A stretch of DNA of 64,000 nucleotides from CAWJLS01 sp963843755 (GCA_963843755.1 CAWJLS010000003.1:1-64000); one strand, 5' to 3'. Positions 44,201-52,873 are shown, counted from the stretch's first letter. The notes: generated by a model not told the origin, from the letters alone. Translations and numbers: made by a program.

Positions 44201-46059
44201 AGGACAAGTACGTGGCCGACGGCGAGGGGCACTACTCCTCGACCAACGGCCGCACCGGCACCCGCATGGCCGACATCGTCGTCCCGGACGACGTCATCGA
44301 CCCGCGGACCGGCTCCAAGCGCCAGGACTTCCGCGAGTTCTTCTTCGGCCAGAGCGACGCGCTGCGGCTCCACGGCGCGGGGCTCTCCTTCTCAGCCCTC
44401 GAGCACGGCGAAAGCCGCAAGAACCCTGAGAAGGGCTTCCCCTACATCAACAACCAGTCGCAGCCGTTCAGCAACCGGCTGGCCGAACGGCCGGACGAGT
44501 CGCTGGTCTACTCGAGCTTCGTCCACGGCGATCCGGCGCCGGAGGATCAGATGTTCCGCGCCTACGTCGGCGACCCGGTGTCGCTGCGGATCGAGGCCGG
44601 GGGCACCAGCTCGATCCACCCGTTCCAGCTCCACGGCCACCGCTGGCTCTTCCAGCGCGGCGACACCCACACCTCGCCCTACCGCGACTTCGTGGTCAAC
44701 GGCCAGTCCGAAGCGTTCAGCTTCGACCTCGAGGGCGGCGCCGGCGGCCTGACCGGTCACGAAGGCGACTACCTCTACTTCGACGCCGACATGGACCACC
44801 GCCGCGAGGGCGCGTGGAACATCTTCCGCGTCCACGACACCCGCCAGGCGGACATTCAGCCGCTGCCCGACCGGCAGGCGCCGCCCGAAGGTGTGGGTTT
44901 CCCGGAGACGATGATCGCCCGCGGCATGGAGAACGGACGGCCGCCGAAGCCCGACGGTCCGGGCGACCCGGGACCGCCGGGGGCGCCGGTACGCCGCTAC
45001 CACGTGGTGGCGATCGAACAGCCGATCCCGTACGACTCGTACGCCACGCCGGACCGCCTGGGCAAGATGTACGTGCTCGCCAAGGACGAAGCCGCGGTGC
45101 GGAGCGGCCACAAGCCGACCGAGCCGCTGTGCATCCGGGCCAACGCCGGCGAGGTGGTGGAGATCCGGCTGACCAACAAGCTCTCCACCGCCTACGCCGG
45201 GCTCCACGCCTCGATGGTCGCCTACGACGTCTTCGGCTCCGACGGCGCCGCGGTCGGCTACAACCCGGACTCGACGGTGGCTCCCGGCAAGACCATCACC
45301 TACCGCTGGTACGCCGATGCGCCGCTCGGTACGGTCTACCTCTACGACCCGGCGAGCCTCGATCACACCCGGCACGGCCTGTTCGGCGGCCTGTTCGTCG
45401 AGCCTGCCGACAGCAGTTGGAGCGACCCGGTGACCGGCGGCCCGCTGGCCTCGGGCTGCGCGGCCGACGTCACCCCCGGCGACGGCACCGAGCCCTACCG
45501 GGAGTTCGGCATCTTCTTCCACGACGGCGTCGACCAGATCCGGTACCGGGTGGCGGTCAACTACCGCACCGCCCGCCGCAAGGGGGCCAACGAGGTCCTG
45601 CCGGGCGGGCCGGGCAACGCGGTCCAGGACGATCGGGAGCTCACCGTCCACGACTCCGACGTCTGGGGTGACCCGGTGACGCCGGTCTTCCGCGCCTACG
45701 AGGGGGACCGGGTGATCGTGCGCCTGCTCCAGCCGGCGTATGAGGACCACCACGTCTTCCACCTCCACGGCCACTCCTGGTTCCTGGAGCCGGGCGACCC
45801 GACAAGCCAGCGGCTGTCGAACATCACGCTGTCCGTGGGAACCACCTACGACCTGGAGCTGATCGGCGGCGCCCGCGCCGGCGACCACCCGTTCCACTGC
45901 CACATCATGGACCACAAGAAGATGGGCATGTGGGGCCTGTTCCGAGTCTACGACCGGCACCAGCCGGACCTCATGCCGCTGCCGGAAGCCCGCCCGGTAC
46001 CTCCCGAATCGGGCGCGCCGCAGCCATCCCCGATCACCACCGTCGCGGCGTCACGCTGA
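41254..46059 (+). CDS. Six-cupredoxin-domain exported multicopper oxidase
   Basis: 1601 aa from ATG 41254 (GGGAGG upstream); signal peptide ends GVFAAG. Three two-domain units: D1/D2 (about 212-600), D3/D4 (about 795-1200), D5/D6 (about 1246-1575), each odd domain starting V-R-x-Y-x-V and ending HGLFGALIVEP. Copper ligands are unevenly kept. D2 has HHVYHNHAHRW and YHCHIIEHVVEGM; D6 has HVFHLHGHSW and FHCHIMDHKKMGM; D3 has GMHIHL and YWHDHSK; D1 has LHVHK but only SHAD. D4 has HPFQLHGH but YFDADMDHRREGAW instead of HCH, and D5 has lost both HxH motifs. This is the ceruloplasmin / MnxG domain count, not the three domains of laccases. Ferroxidase or Mn oxidase activity is plausible but unproven. 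Confidence 0.88.
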   Translation: MRHPWQRGAVRLYLATLLLLVIPAAGVFAAGDDGPITEAHREAAEAYWLMMSQMQGLSGSESPVIKAIEQHGVQPAPMLERNLGEGGGEGGAMHHGQGGDAARQGGETRIWTESEYLSFYSRIGTTPPPNGYQEYLRRQGVLDDGGSPGSHTPGLDTPEKEAQAAAQLGFHGGKVKRGRDHKAPAVEISVSRAGRAMPTLPPTLPARAGASVRDYHVVAIPKDIYYTRFGDHDPEGMLYVLQEDKARVEACEGFECGHDPLFFGSRAKDGAALSPQPLVIRANVGDTVRIHFTNQIERRASLHVHKAFYRAADSAGTDAGHNPDTTVAPGESITYTWEIPNEEWAEGIYYFYSHADPRYQVAHGLFGALIVEPAGSRYLDTETGQPLSAGWGAIVDNVDPDVRAFREYAVFFQDRIKLETPNGERPVDFWTGVPDPGGKGISYRTAPFFNMMNLFLDESMAYSAYAFGDYSTPHPRWYVGDPMRMRVIHGGSGEHHVYHNHAHRWRVNPLEEDDNLTLPSKAGEHDKILSQSTRIDSQTMGPGEVFDVEMEGGAGGVQRTVGDVLYHCHIIEHVVEGMWSYHRIFNTLQDDLAPLPDRQAPPRAVDSIELLRRARAGHPAIVQAGGEFYGQAITADNFQDWLAWLLPPAGVPDEELIVDPEHGNRTQNKADKWDWIVAQTADGPLALGEPFDWFFGQGWPAEGEGVGCCGTPDERPKLLFNPDDGRLAFPQILPHLGRRPPFAPIRGNDPDTQGTAYLGETLPADAASESGTTYGSGLIPEVKGSTLRGAGQPTNVRHYDVTAIQLPIRYNEYNDTDPNGMIFALAGDVQAIRAGDKPPEPLILRSRVGEGVQITLRSALPDAIGVDHHSKVGMHIHLVQYDVQSSDGAVAGLNYETSVRPSMDANGEPIEGRRACGVWDPTDCGPLTRQDEVVHTTWFSDVELGTVYWHDHSKLIVSLPHGLFGALIVEPEGAEFRDRETGEDKYVADGEGHYSSTNGRTGTRMADIVVPDDVIDPRTGSKRQDFREFFFGQSDALRLHGAGLSFSALEHGESRKNPEKGFPYINNQSQPFSNRLAERPDESLVYSSFVHGDPAPEDQMFRAYVGDPVSLRIEAGGTSSIHPFQLHGHRWLFQRGDTHTSPYRDFVVNGQSEAFSFDLEGGAGGLTGHEGDYLYFDADMDHRREGAWNIFRVHDTRQADIQPLPDRQAPPEGVGFPETMIARGMENGRPPKPDGPGDPGPPGAPVRRYHVVAIEQPIPYDSYATPDRLGKMYVLAKDEAAVRSGHKPTEPLCIRANAGEVVEIRLTNKLSTAYAGLHASMVAYDVFGSDGAAVGYNPDSTVAPGKTITYRWYADAPLGTVYLYDPASLDHTRHGLFGGLFVEPADSSWSDPVTGGPLASGCAADVTPGDGTEPYREFGIFFHDGVDQIRYRVAVNYRTARRKGANEVLPGGPGNAVQDDRELTVHDSDVWGDPVTPVFRAYEGDRVIVRLLQPAYEDHHVFHLHGHSWFLEPGDPTSQRLSNITLSVGTTYDLELIGGARAGDHPFHCHIMDHKKMGMWGLFRVYDRHQPDLMPLPEARPVPPESGAPQPSPITTVAASR

Positions 46060-46072
46060 GCCGGAGACCGAC

Positions 46073-48790
46073 ATGAGACAGAACCAGCTCATGAGCCCTC
46101 ACCGTCACGGCGTGCTCGCCGCGCGCCTTCTCACACAGTTCGTCGTTTGCGCCCTGGTCGCCGCCCTCGGCGCTCCCGCCCCGGTCCGGGCGGAAGCCGC
46201 CGCGGGCACCGCGCCAACAGCTCAAACGGAACCCCAGCCGGCGCCTCGTGCCGGCTCCACCGGCCCCGCCAATCCGGACGACGCCCGGGTCTACATGGAA
46301 TGGGAAGAGAAGATTCTCCGCGAAGGCGGCGGCGACGCCAACGACCCCGGCATCGAAGAACCGATGTTGTCCGCGATCTTCGGCCGGACGCTACGCATCC
46401 CCCACACCGACCAGGTGACCCAGCCCGGGGTCAACGCCAACGTGCTGTCGATCGAGCAGCACTTTGCCGACGACCCATCGTTCGAGTCACTGAGCTCGAC
46501 CGGACACGTGATCACCCCTGACGGCGTGATCGACCCGCAACGGGTGCTGGGCTTCGCGGTCGGCAAGATGTCCGACGCCTCGGGGCGCGGCGACGTGGCC
46601 TTGATGCGCGAAGGCGCCGAGGAGGCCCTCGACGTCCTCCTGGGCCGCACCCAGGGGAAGATCTTCGACGGCTTCCCGCTGCTCAACTTCAACCGCTGGA
46701 ACAGCTCCGAGGTCGATGCCGCGGACTTCTCGCCCGACAGCGTGCCGGGCGAGTACAAGATGAAGAAGATCCGGCCGGTGCTCGATCCGGCCTCGGGCGA
46801 GCAGCTCACGGAGCCCTCCTGGAAGCAGGACGGCACCACGGTCCACGTGTGGCAGATCGACGTCGACCACCTCTGGTACAACCAGCAGTTCGACTCGGAC
46901 ACGTTCCTGCTGGCGGTACCGCTCGAAGTCGAGGTCAACGGCAAGATGGTGCCGGTCAGCGGTGACGATGTGCTGCGCATCAACTGGACCATCTACAGCC
47001 TGGTCGAGGAGGACTTCGCCCCGACCCAGGTGATGCGCGACGCCCTGGTCGACGGCGACGTGCCCGGCCCCAAACGAGGCGGCACCGTGCGCTTCCCCTA
47101 CAAAGGCGAGGACACGGTCTGGGTGCGGATGCTGGCCGGGTCGGTCAACCGGCTCACGGTCCAGCACACCGCGCTCCGCTTCATCCGCGGCATCTACACC
47201 TGGGGCTGGAACGTCCATCCGCCACGCATCCAGTTCATCCAGCCGGTCTTCGAGTACCGGGACCCGGACACGGGCCAGGCGGCGTGGGACTGGCAAGCCC
47301 AGTCGTTCGTCACCAGGAACCGCGAGGACCTGACCATCGACGCCATTTCGGACGCCGCGCCGGAGAAGAAGATCTACCGGGTCGCGGAGGCCGCCCTGGC
47401 CGATGGCGCCGACCCGGCGACGATCCACGCCATGCTCAACGACCCGGACGTCGGCCCCGGCTACGGTACCTGGCACGACTGGCTCTCGCTCATGTCGAAC
47501 CAGCGCCAGCTCCCGCCGGAGGCGCGCGAAATCCTCGCCGCCCGGGGCGAGACGATCGCCGACTACGATTTCGTCACCGTCTACATGAACAACGAGATGT
47601 ACGGCGAGGGGACCCTCGGCCACACCATCCGGCTCTGGTCCCAGGGCGAGGTCATGCGGGCCGGGCTGCTGAACCTGGACCGCCACACCCACTACTTCCG
47701 CAACGTCGGCTTCGGCGCTCCGCTCCACCGGGATCTGGCGCGCAACTTCGACGACGGCATCTTCAGCTTCGAGATCATGAACTTCAAGCCGCTCCACGGG
47801 GCGCCGAAGGTGGCGGAGATGCAGTACCGGGCGGGCTGGGGCTTCCGGCCCCACTATGGCGTGGTTCAGCAGGAAGGGGTCTACCCGCGCGCTTCGGACC
47901 AGCGCCGGCTACGACCCTACCTGGCGCCGCTGGTCGGCCTGCCGCTCGACGCCGAAGGCAACACGCTCGGCCCCAAAGACGCTCGCCGGATCTACTGGGG
48001 CTACCAGTTCCGGAACGCCGACACCGAGCCGTTCCCCTTCAACCCGCCGCCGTTCATCGTCAGCACGGTGAACGATCCGGCGTTCGACGGGCTGCGCGAC
48101 CTCGCCGCCGCACCGCACCACGAGGAGGGCGGAAACCTGGTCTACCGCGGGCTCTTCACGAACCGGGCGCGGGACAACCCGGACCAGTTCCTGGGCAAGA
48201 TGGACCGCGGCGGCCATCCGCTGGTCCAGAACGGTCTGGTCATCGGCCAGCGCACCGAGGGCTGGGGCCGGGCGGAGTTTTGCCCGACGTTCCCCCTAGG
48301 GCAGTTCTGCCCCGAGGATCTCTCGGGGAACCACCCGCTCCACCTCAAGAACTGGCCGGCTCCCAACGACCCGACGGTTCCGAAGACGGAGCTCCGCTTC
48401 CCGCCCTTCCTGCGCAACCCCTGCCAGGAGGGCAACGGAGTCTGCGGCGACATCATCCCGCCGACGTCCGCCTGGGAGCCGTTCCTCTTCCTCAACCCCC
48501 ACAACGGGACGCTCTACAACGACCCGGCCGATCCGTCGGCCGGCTACTGGACCGACTACACCTACGCCCACGGCCGGACCATCCGCTCAGGGCAGTTCAT
48601 CGACGCGCGGATCGAGATGCCCCGCGCCGGAGCGCAGCTCTTCTACCAGTTCGACGACCTGTTCCACGACAACGCGATCTTCTCGCCGCATCCGATCCTG
48701 GATACGTCATTGATCGATGCGCTGATGGGTCCGACGGCAGGAGCGAGTGCCGGTGAGACGCCGGCCGCCGAGCGAACGGTCGACGAATAG
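46073..48790 (+). CDS. Large secreted protein of unknown family, operon partner of the multicopper oxidase
   Basis: 905 aa starting 13 bases after the oxidase stop (GGAG upstream; ATG 46091 is an alternative). Signal peptide to about residue 40 (APVRAEA), then a Thr/Pro/Ala linker. The body is rich in Trp, Tyr, Asp and Pro with no membrane segments: HVWQIDVDHLWYNQQFDSDTFLLAVPLEVEVNG, RGIYTWGWNVHPPRIQFIQPVFEY, LNLDRHTHYFRNVGFG. Four Cys lie near the end (FCPTFPLGQFCP, NPCQEGNGVCG), consistent with disulfides outside the cytoplasm. I recognise no catalytic motif. Cotranscription and shared export suggest it binds, feeds or scaffolds the oxidase. Confidence 0.75.
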   Translation: MRQNQLMSPHRHGVLAARLLTQFVVCALVAALGAPAPVRAEAAAGTAPTAQTEPQPAPRAGSTGPANPDDARVYMEWEEKILREGGGDANDPGIEEPMLSAIFGRTLRIPHTDQVTQPGVNANVLSIEQHFADDPSFESLSSTGHVITPDGVIDPQRVLGFAVGKMSDASGRGDVALMREGAEEALDVLLGRTQGKIFDGFPLLNFNRWNSSEVDAADFSPDSVPGEYKMKKIRPVLDPASGEQLTEPSWKQDGTTVHVWQIDVDHLWYNQQFDSDTFLLAVPLEVEVNGKMVPVSGDDVLRINWTIYSLVEEDFAPTQVMRDALVDGDVPGPKRGGTVRFPYKGEDTVWVRMLAGSVNRLTVQHTALRFIRGIYTWGWNVHPPRIQFIQPVFEYRDPDTGQAAWDWQAQSFVTRNREDLTIDAISDAAPEKKIYRVAEAALADGADPATIHAMLNDPDVGPGYGTWHDWLSLMSNQRQLPPEAREILAARGETIADYDFVTVYMNNEMYGEGTLGHTIRLWSQGEVMRAGLLNLDRHTHYFRNVGFGAPLHRDLARNFDDGIFSFEIMNFKPLHGAPKVAEMQYRAGWGFRPHYGVVQQEGVYPRASDQRRLRPYLAPLVGLPLDAEGNTLGPKDARRIYWGYQFRNADTEPFPFNPPPFIVSTVNDPAFDGLRDLAAAPHHEEGGNLVYRGLFTNRARDNPDQFLGKMDRGGHPLVQNGLVIGQRTEGWGRAEFCPTFPLGQFCPEDLSGNHPLHLKNWPAPNDPTVPKTELRFPPFLRNPCQEGNGVCGDIIPPTSAWEPFLFLNPHNGTLYNDPADPSAGYWTDYTYAHGRTIRSGQFIDARIEMPRAGAQLFYQFDDLFHDNAIFSPHPILDTSLIDALMGPTAGASAGETPAAERTVDE

Positions 48791-48829
48791 CGCAACCGGT
48801 CGCGATCCGTCGCGACCTTTCGGAGAGCT

Positions 48830-48866
48830 CGGCCGGGGACGCCTCGTGGCGCCCCGGCCGTTTTTT
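48830..48866 (+). terminator. Intrinsic terminator of the multicopper oxidase operon
   Basis: CGGCCGGGG ... CCCCGGCCG, 9-bp perfect stem extended by CGCC/GGCG around a TCGT loop, followed by six T (48861-48866). A textbook rho-independent terminator. Confidence 0.9.
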
Positions 48867-48880
48867 CAGATGGATGTCGC

Positions 48881-49249
48881 CTAGAAGCGCCAGGCGCCCA
48901 GGGCGAGAAGGAGGAAGCCGGCGATCAAGAGCAAGCCGCCGAGCGGTGTGACCGCGCCGAGCCAGCGCGGGCCACCCAGGGCGAGGACGAAGACGGTACC
49001 GGAGAAGATCGCCGTGCCCGCGATCAGGCACCAGCCGGCGGAGGTGACCGAGCGCACTGGGGCATGAAGCGCCACCAGCCCGGCCGCGAGCGTCCCGAGC
49101 CCGCCGTACATGAGGTAGCGCGCGGCGGTCTCCCAGAGCTCGAGGGCGTGGGCCGAGAGCCGTCCGGAGAGGCCGTGCGCGCCGAACGCGCCGGCTCCCA
49201 CGGAGAAGGCGCAGGCGAGCGCGCCGAGAGAGATCAGCAGACGAACCAT
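48881..49249 (-). CDS. DUF423 membrane protein
   Basis: 122 aa, four membrane segments. VGAGAFGAHGLSGRL, ARYLMYGGLGTLAAGL, SGTVFVLAL and WLGAVTPLGGLLLIAGFLLLA match the DUF423/YgdD family, whose function is unknown. The start ATG 49249 lies 37 bases from the next gene's stop. Confidence 0.85.
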   Translation of the reverse strand: MVRLLISLGALACAFSVGAGAFGAHGLSGRLSAHALELWETAARYLMYGGLGTLAAGLVALHAPVRSVTSAGWCLIAGTAIFSGTVFVLALGGPRWLGAVTPLGGLLLIAGFLLLALGAWRF

Positions 49250-49285
49250 CGGACGTCCCTTTCTGGGGTCATGCAGCAGATGCCG

Positions 49286-49576
49286 TCAGCTCAGGTCGCC
49301 CAAGCGCCGGATCGACGCCACCCGCCCCCGCGGCAGGACCACCCGCTTGTGGCGCGGCCAGATGCCGAAGCGCACCGCCTTCGCCAGCCATTCGTCCCGG
49401 CCGCCGCCGGCTCCCCCACTGCCGTCACCGGCCTGGGTGTGGACGTCGGCGTCGAGCAGGATTACCCGCTCGTCGTCCTCGTCGTCGCAGCGGCCGATCC
49501 AGAGCTCGTCGCCCTCGGTCTCGACCGCGACGGTGATGCCGTGGAGGGGTGAGGCGTGGTCGTGGAAGGTTCCCAC
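49286..49576 (-). CDS. Small uncharacterised protein
   Basis: 96 aa from GTG 49576, set by GAGGGGAGG 6 bases upstream and 13 bases behind the bacilliredoxin stop. Beta-rich and acidic first half (GITVAVETEGDELWIGRCDDEDDERVILLDADVH), then a Gly-rich linker and a basic end (RHKRVVLPRGRVASIRRL). No family recognised. Linkage to bacilliredoxin suggests a shared transcript. Confidence 0.55.
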   Translation of the reverse strand: MGTFHDHASPLHGITVAVETEGDELWIGRCDDEDDERVILLDADVHTQAGDGSGGAGGGRDEWLAKAVRFGIWPRHKRVVLPRGRVASIRRLGDLS

Positions 49577-49589
49577 CGGGCGCCTCCCC

Positions 49590-50012
49590 TCAGCCCACGT
49601 GCTCGTCGAAGACCTCGACCAGGTCGTTGGCCACGTCCTCGGCCCGCCGGTTCTCGATCCGGTGGCGGGGCATGAAGTAGACCAGCTCCCCATCCTTGAA
49701 GACGGCGATCGACGGGCTCGACGGCGGGATGTCGGGGAAGTAGGAGCGAGCCTTCTGCGTGGCGTCGACGTCCTGTCCGGCGAACACCGAGACCGAACGG
49801 TCCGGGACCTTGGCGTGCTGGAGCGCCAGCCGCACACCCGGGCGAGCCATGCCGGCGGCGCAACCGCAGACGGAGTTGACGACCAGCATCGAGGTGCCGG
49901 TGCCGGCCTCCTTCATGAACGCATCGACGTCTTCGGGGGTCGTGAGCTCGCGGACGCCCACGGCGACGAGCTCTTGACGCATCGGCTTCACCAGGAGTGG
50001 ACTGTAGGGCAA
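49590..50012 (-). CDS. Bacilliredoxin (BrxA/BrxB family)
   Basis: 140 aa from TTG 50012, chosen because GAGGAGG stands 5 bases upstream and MPYSPLLVKPMRQEL is the standard family N-terminus; the frame is open beyond. Active site CGC at residues 49-51 in VVNSVCGCAAGMARPG. Family members remove bacillithiol from mixed disulfides in Firmicutes; in other phyla the thiol partner is unsure. Followed by a small gene in the same operon. Confidence 0.85.
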   Translation of the reverse strand: MPYSPLLVKPMRQELVAVGVRELTTPEDVDAFMKEAGTGTSMLVVNSVCGCAAGMARPGVRLALQHAKVPDRSVSVFAGQDVDATQKARSYFPDIPPSSPSIAVFKDGELVYFMPRHRIENRRAEDVANDLVEVFDEHVG

Positions 50013-50320
50013 GGTGCCTCCTCGGGATCTATGGACTCTGGACGGCGACGGTGGTGGATGTGCTGCCGCCGGCGCCGGTATTCTCGGTTGCAATCGACGA
50101 CCAAGGGCCAATCAAGTGCCGAATCGCCGGCCCCGCGCTCTCCAACACGGCGGGCGCGCGGACCCATTCCAGGAGCGACCGAGCGCCGTCACGGAACCGG
50201 CCGCGACCCCGGCCGCCGAACCGTTGCTAGACTGGCGCCTCCCCCGGCGGAGCGGCGCCGGTCCACGCAACCACCGTCCGCGCCGCTCGACGCGAGAGGA
50301 TCACCCCGAGGAGGTCATCG
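50013..50320. other. Divergent intergenic region
   Basis: 308 bases between the starts of bacilliredoxin (leftward) and the DJ-1/PfpI gene (rightward). It must hold both promoters; no strong -35/-10 pair stands out. A GC-rich inverted repeat built on GGCGCC ... GGCGCC lies at about 50225-50252. No credible reading frame. Confidence 0.4.
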
Positions 50321-51133
50321 ATGCTCGGCAGCACCCCTACCCCATCGCTTCGCCAGACCCGGTTCCTGGCCTCGAGCCTCGCCGTCTGCCTTCTCGTGGC
50401 CGGCTCCGCCGCCGCCGCTGACACCCCGCCGAACCCCGACGACCTTCCTCCGCAGCGGACGCTGACGGCGGCGATCCTGGTGGTCGACGGGGTCTACAAC
50501 TCCGAGATGATCGCGCCCTACGACGTCCTCCAGCACACGCGGTTTCACACCGACCCGTGGATCGACGTTTTCACCGTGTCTCCGGACGGCAAGCCGATCA
50601 CCACGGCCGAGGGGCTCCGGGTCACTCCGGACCACGGCTTCGACGACGCGCCGCCGATCGACGTGCTCATCGTACCGAGCGCAGAGGGCAGCATGACGAC
50701 CGATCTGGAGAACGAACGGATGATCGACTGGGTCCGCCGGACCGGCGAGCGCGCCCGCTACGTCATGTCGCTGTGCGACGGCGCCTTCGTGCTCGCCCGC
50801 GCCGGCCTGCTGGACGGCCGCTCCGCCACCACCTTCCCCACCGACTATCAGCCGTTCGTGGACCGCTTTCCCGCCGTCGACCTCAAGATCAACGTCAGCT
50901 TCGTCCAGGACGGCCGCTTCCTGACTTCACAGGGGGGTGCCAAGAGCTACGACGCCGCCATGCACCTGGTCGCCCAGCTCTACGGCGACGAGGTCGCGGC
51001 CGGCATCGGCCGCGGGCTGCTCATCCCCTGGCCGCCGAAACCGACGACCATGCCGAGCATCGTGGTCGACTCGGGGGTCAGCCGACCGCCGCAACCGGAT
51101 CAGCCACATCAGGAACCGCCGCCGGGACGCTGA
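50321..51133 (+). CDS. Exported DJ-1/PfpI-family protein
   Basis: 270 aa, GAGGAGG 5 bases before the ATG. Signal peptide ends SAAAAD. The DJ-1/PfpI domain covers residues 47-240 with the nucleophile elbow Cys152 in YVMSLCDGAFVLARAGLLDGR and the preceding VLIVPSAEGS. The sequence is of the GATase1 sensor type found in AraC regulators, but without a DNA-binding domain and with a signal peptide, so it acts outside the cytoplasm. The last 18 codons overlap the convergent EEP gene. Confidence 0.82.
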   Translation: MLGSTPTPSLRQTRFLASSLAVCLLVAGSAAAADTPPNPDDLPPQRTLTAAILVVDGVYNSEMIAPYDVLQHTRFHTDPWIDVFTVSPDGKPITTAEGLRVTPDHGFDDAPPIDVLIVPSAEGSMTTDLENERMIDWVRRTGERARYVMSLCDGAFVLARAGLLDGRSATTFPTDYQPFVDRFPAVDLKINVSFVQDGRFLTSQGGAKSYDAAMHLVAQLYGDEVAAGIGRGLLIPWPPKPTTMPSIVVDSGVSRPPQPDQPHQEPPPGR

Positions 51134-51977
51134 CTCCTCCGTCCTCCTGAGGCGCCCGCAGGCGGAGCTTCGCCGTCACAGGGAAGTGGTCGGACGGCCC
51201 GGTGCGCAGCACCCGCGACTCGACCGCGTCCCAGGCCCGGCAGGTGCAGATGTAGTCGATCCGCTGGCGCATGAACCGGTGGGTCGACTCCTCCGGGCTG
51301 CCACAGATCTGGACCTCGCCATCGGCCAGGAAGCTGCCCAGCTCCGGCGCGCTCGGCGGCGCGTTGAAGTCGCCGACCAGCACGGTGGGAGCGCTCGCCT
51401 CGGCGAGACGGCGGCGGATGAACTCCGCCTGGCGGCTCCGGGAGGTCCGGGCGAGGCGACCCCAGGCGGCCAGGTGGGTGACCATGAAGTCGAGCTTGAC
51501 GTCGTCGAGCTCCACCCGGCAGGTGAGCAGTGAGCGGCGCTCCATGCGCCCGGGCAGCACGGTGACCTCGCCCCCCAGGATCTTGCCGCGGCTGAGCACC
51601 GCATTGCCGTGATCGCCGGTGCCGAGGCTGACCGTGGTCCCGAACCAGGGCTCCATGCCGGTCCGCCGGGCGAGCTCTTCGACCTGATCCTCGAAGCGGG
51701 CGGGCCAGGTTCCCCGGTGGACCTCCTGGAGGCCGACCAGGTCCGGCTGCACGCGCTCGATCACCCGCGTGACCGCGTCGAGGTAGCGCCGGCTGACCAG
51801 GGCGCCGGCACCCTGGATGTTGTAGGTCAGCACGGTCACCGGCAGCGCGGCGCTCCGGCCGGCCGCGGCCTGGGCGGCCGTGACCTGCCCGGCGACCCCC
51901 GGCGGGAGCGCCTGGAGCGCGGAGGGCTGCCGGCCGGCGCTCGAGCGCCGGCGTTTCCGTCGATCGTGGCGACTCAA
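51078..51977 (-). CDS. Endonuclease/exonuclease/phosphatase (EEP) family hydrolase
   Basis: 299 aa. All EEP motifs are present: LTYNIQGAG, DLVGLQEVHRG, GNAVLSRGKI, VTHLAAWG, VLVGDFNAPPSAPELGSF, RIDYICT, GPSDHFPVTAKL. No signal peptide; the Arg-rich start (MSRHDRRKRRR) is followed by an Ala/Pro linker. Substrate may be DNA, phosphoinositide-like or sphingomyelin-like; cannot be decided. Its 3' end overlaps the DJ-1/PfpI gene by 56 bases. Confidence 0.85.
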   Translation of the reverse strand: MSRHDRRKRRRSSAGRQPSALQALPPGVAGQVTAAQAAAGRSAALPVTVLTYNIQGAGALVSRRYLDAVTRVIERVQPDLVGLQEVHRGTWPARFEDQVEELARRTGMEPWFGTTVSLGTGDHGNAVLSRGKILGGEVTVLPGRMERRSLLTCRVELDDVKLDFMVTHLAAWGRLARTSRSRQAEFIRRRLAEASAPTVLVGDFNAPPSAPELGSFLADGEVQICGSPEESTHRFMRQRIDYICTCRAWDAVESRVLRTGPSDHFPVTAKLRLRAPQEDGGVSVPAAVPDVADPVAAVG

Positions 51978-52191
51978 GAGTCGCCCCCGACGACCTTCGA
52001 AAACCCCGTGTGAGTAGTCTGGAAGAGGAAGCTGACAGGTGGCACGGTCGGATCGGGCGCATCATGCATCACGCCTGGTAAAACGTCCGAGAGATCGACC
52101 GGCATTCCGGGCCGGTCCGTCTTCGAGCGCGATCTCCCGACCCGCCCCGACCCGGCCCCGGTCCCAGGCTCGCGCCAGGCCCGCAGGGGCG

Positions 52192-52794
52192 ATGAGGCGC
52201 CGGGGCTTGACCGCGCCCGAGGCAGCGGGCAGAGTGGGCGCCGTGCTGGGTTTGCTCATCCTCCTCTTTACGACCGTCCCCCTCCTCGAGCTGGTCCTGC
52301 TGCTCTGGATCGGCAGCCACGTCGGCGTGCTGCCGACCCTCGCCCTCATCCTCACCACCGGCGTGCTCGGCGCCGCCCTGGCGCGCCACCAGGGCCTCGC
52401 CACCTGGCAGCGCTTCCGGGAGGCCCTCGGCCAGGGGCGATTGCCCGACGGAGAGCTGGTCGAGGGGCTCCTGATCCTGGTCGCCGCCGCCGTGCTGCTG
52501 ACGCCCGGCATCCTCACGGATCTCACCGGCTTCCTGCTGCTCGTGCCGCCGATTCGCCGCCTGGCGGCCGCGCGGATCGGACGGGCGGCGCGGCGCCGGA
52601 TCGTGGTGATGTCGCCTGGACGGGCGGCAACCGGCAGCGGACCGCGATTCGCCCGCGATGTCCGCACTGAGCGCCCGAGACGCACAAAGCCAGGGGGTCC
52701 CTCCGACAGTGGAACGGACCCGGCCGACAGGGCTGCCGGCGACGTGATCGACGCGGAGTTCGAAGTCCTCGATGGAGACCGTCGGACGCCTTGA
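52192..52794 (+). CDS. fxsA: FxsA-family membrane protein
   Basis: 200 aa from ATG 52192; the open frame begins 51 codons earlier with Arg/Pro-rich sequence unlikely to be translated. Four membrane segments: VGAVLGLLILLFTTVPLLELVLLLWIGSHVGVLPTLALILTTGVLGAALAR and the FxsA motif AAAVLLTPGILTDLTGFLLLVPPIRRL. FxsA overproduction relieves F exclusion of phage T7 in E. coli; its normal role is unknown. The C-terminal 60 residues are disordered and polar. Confidence 0.82.
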   Translation: MRRRGLTAPEAAGRVGAVLGLLILLFTTVPLLELVLLLWIGSHVGVLPTLALILTTGVLGAALARHQGLATWQRFREALGQGRLPDGELVEGLLILVAAAVLLTPGILTDLTGFLLLVPPIRRLAAARIGRAARRRIVVMSPGRAATGSGPRFARDVRTERPRRTKPGGPSDSGTDPADRAAGDVIDAEFEVLDGDRRTP

Positions 52795-52873
52795 GGCCCG
52801 CCGCCCCCTCGCGCCGTGCCTTCGATCGCCCCGGCGAGGTCGCCCGGGGCCGCCGGAGAGTCTTCTCAGGCTG

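Noticed and set aside
44392..45960. Long minus-strand frame inside the multicopper oxidase
   Set aside because: Antisense to conserved cupredoxin domains; Val/Asp/Arg-rich shadow with no family motif.
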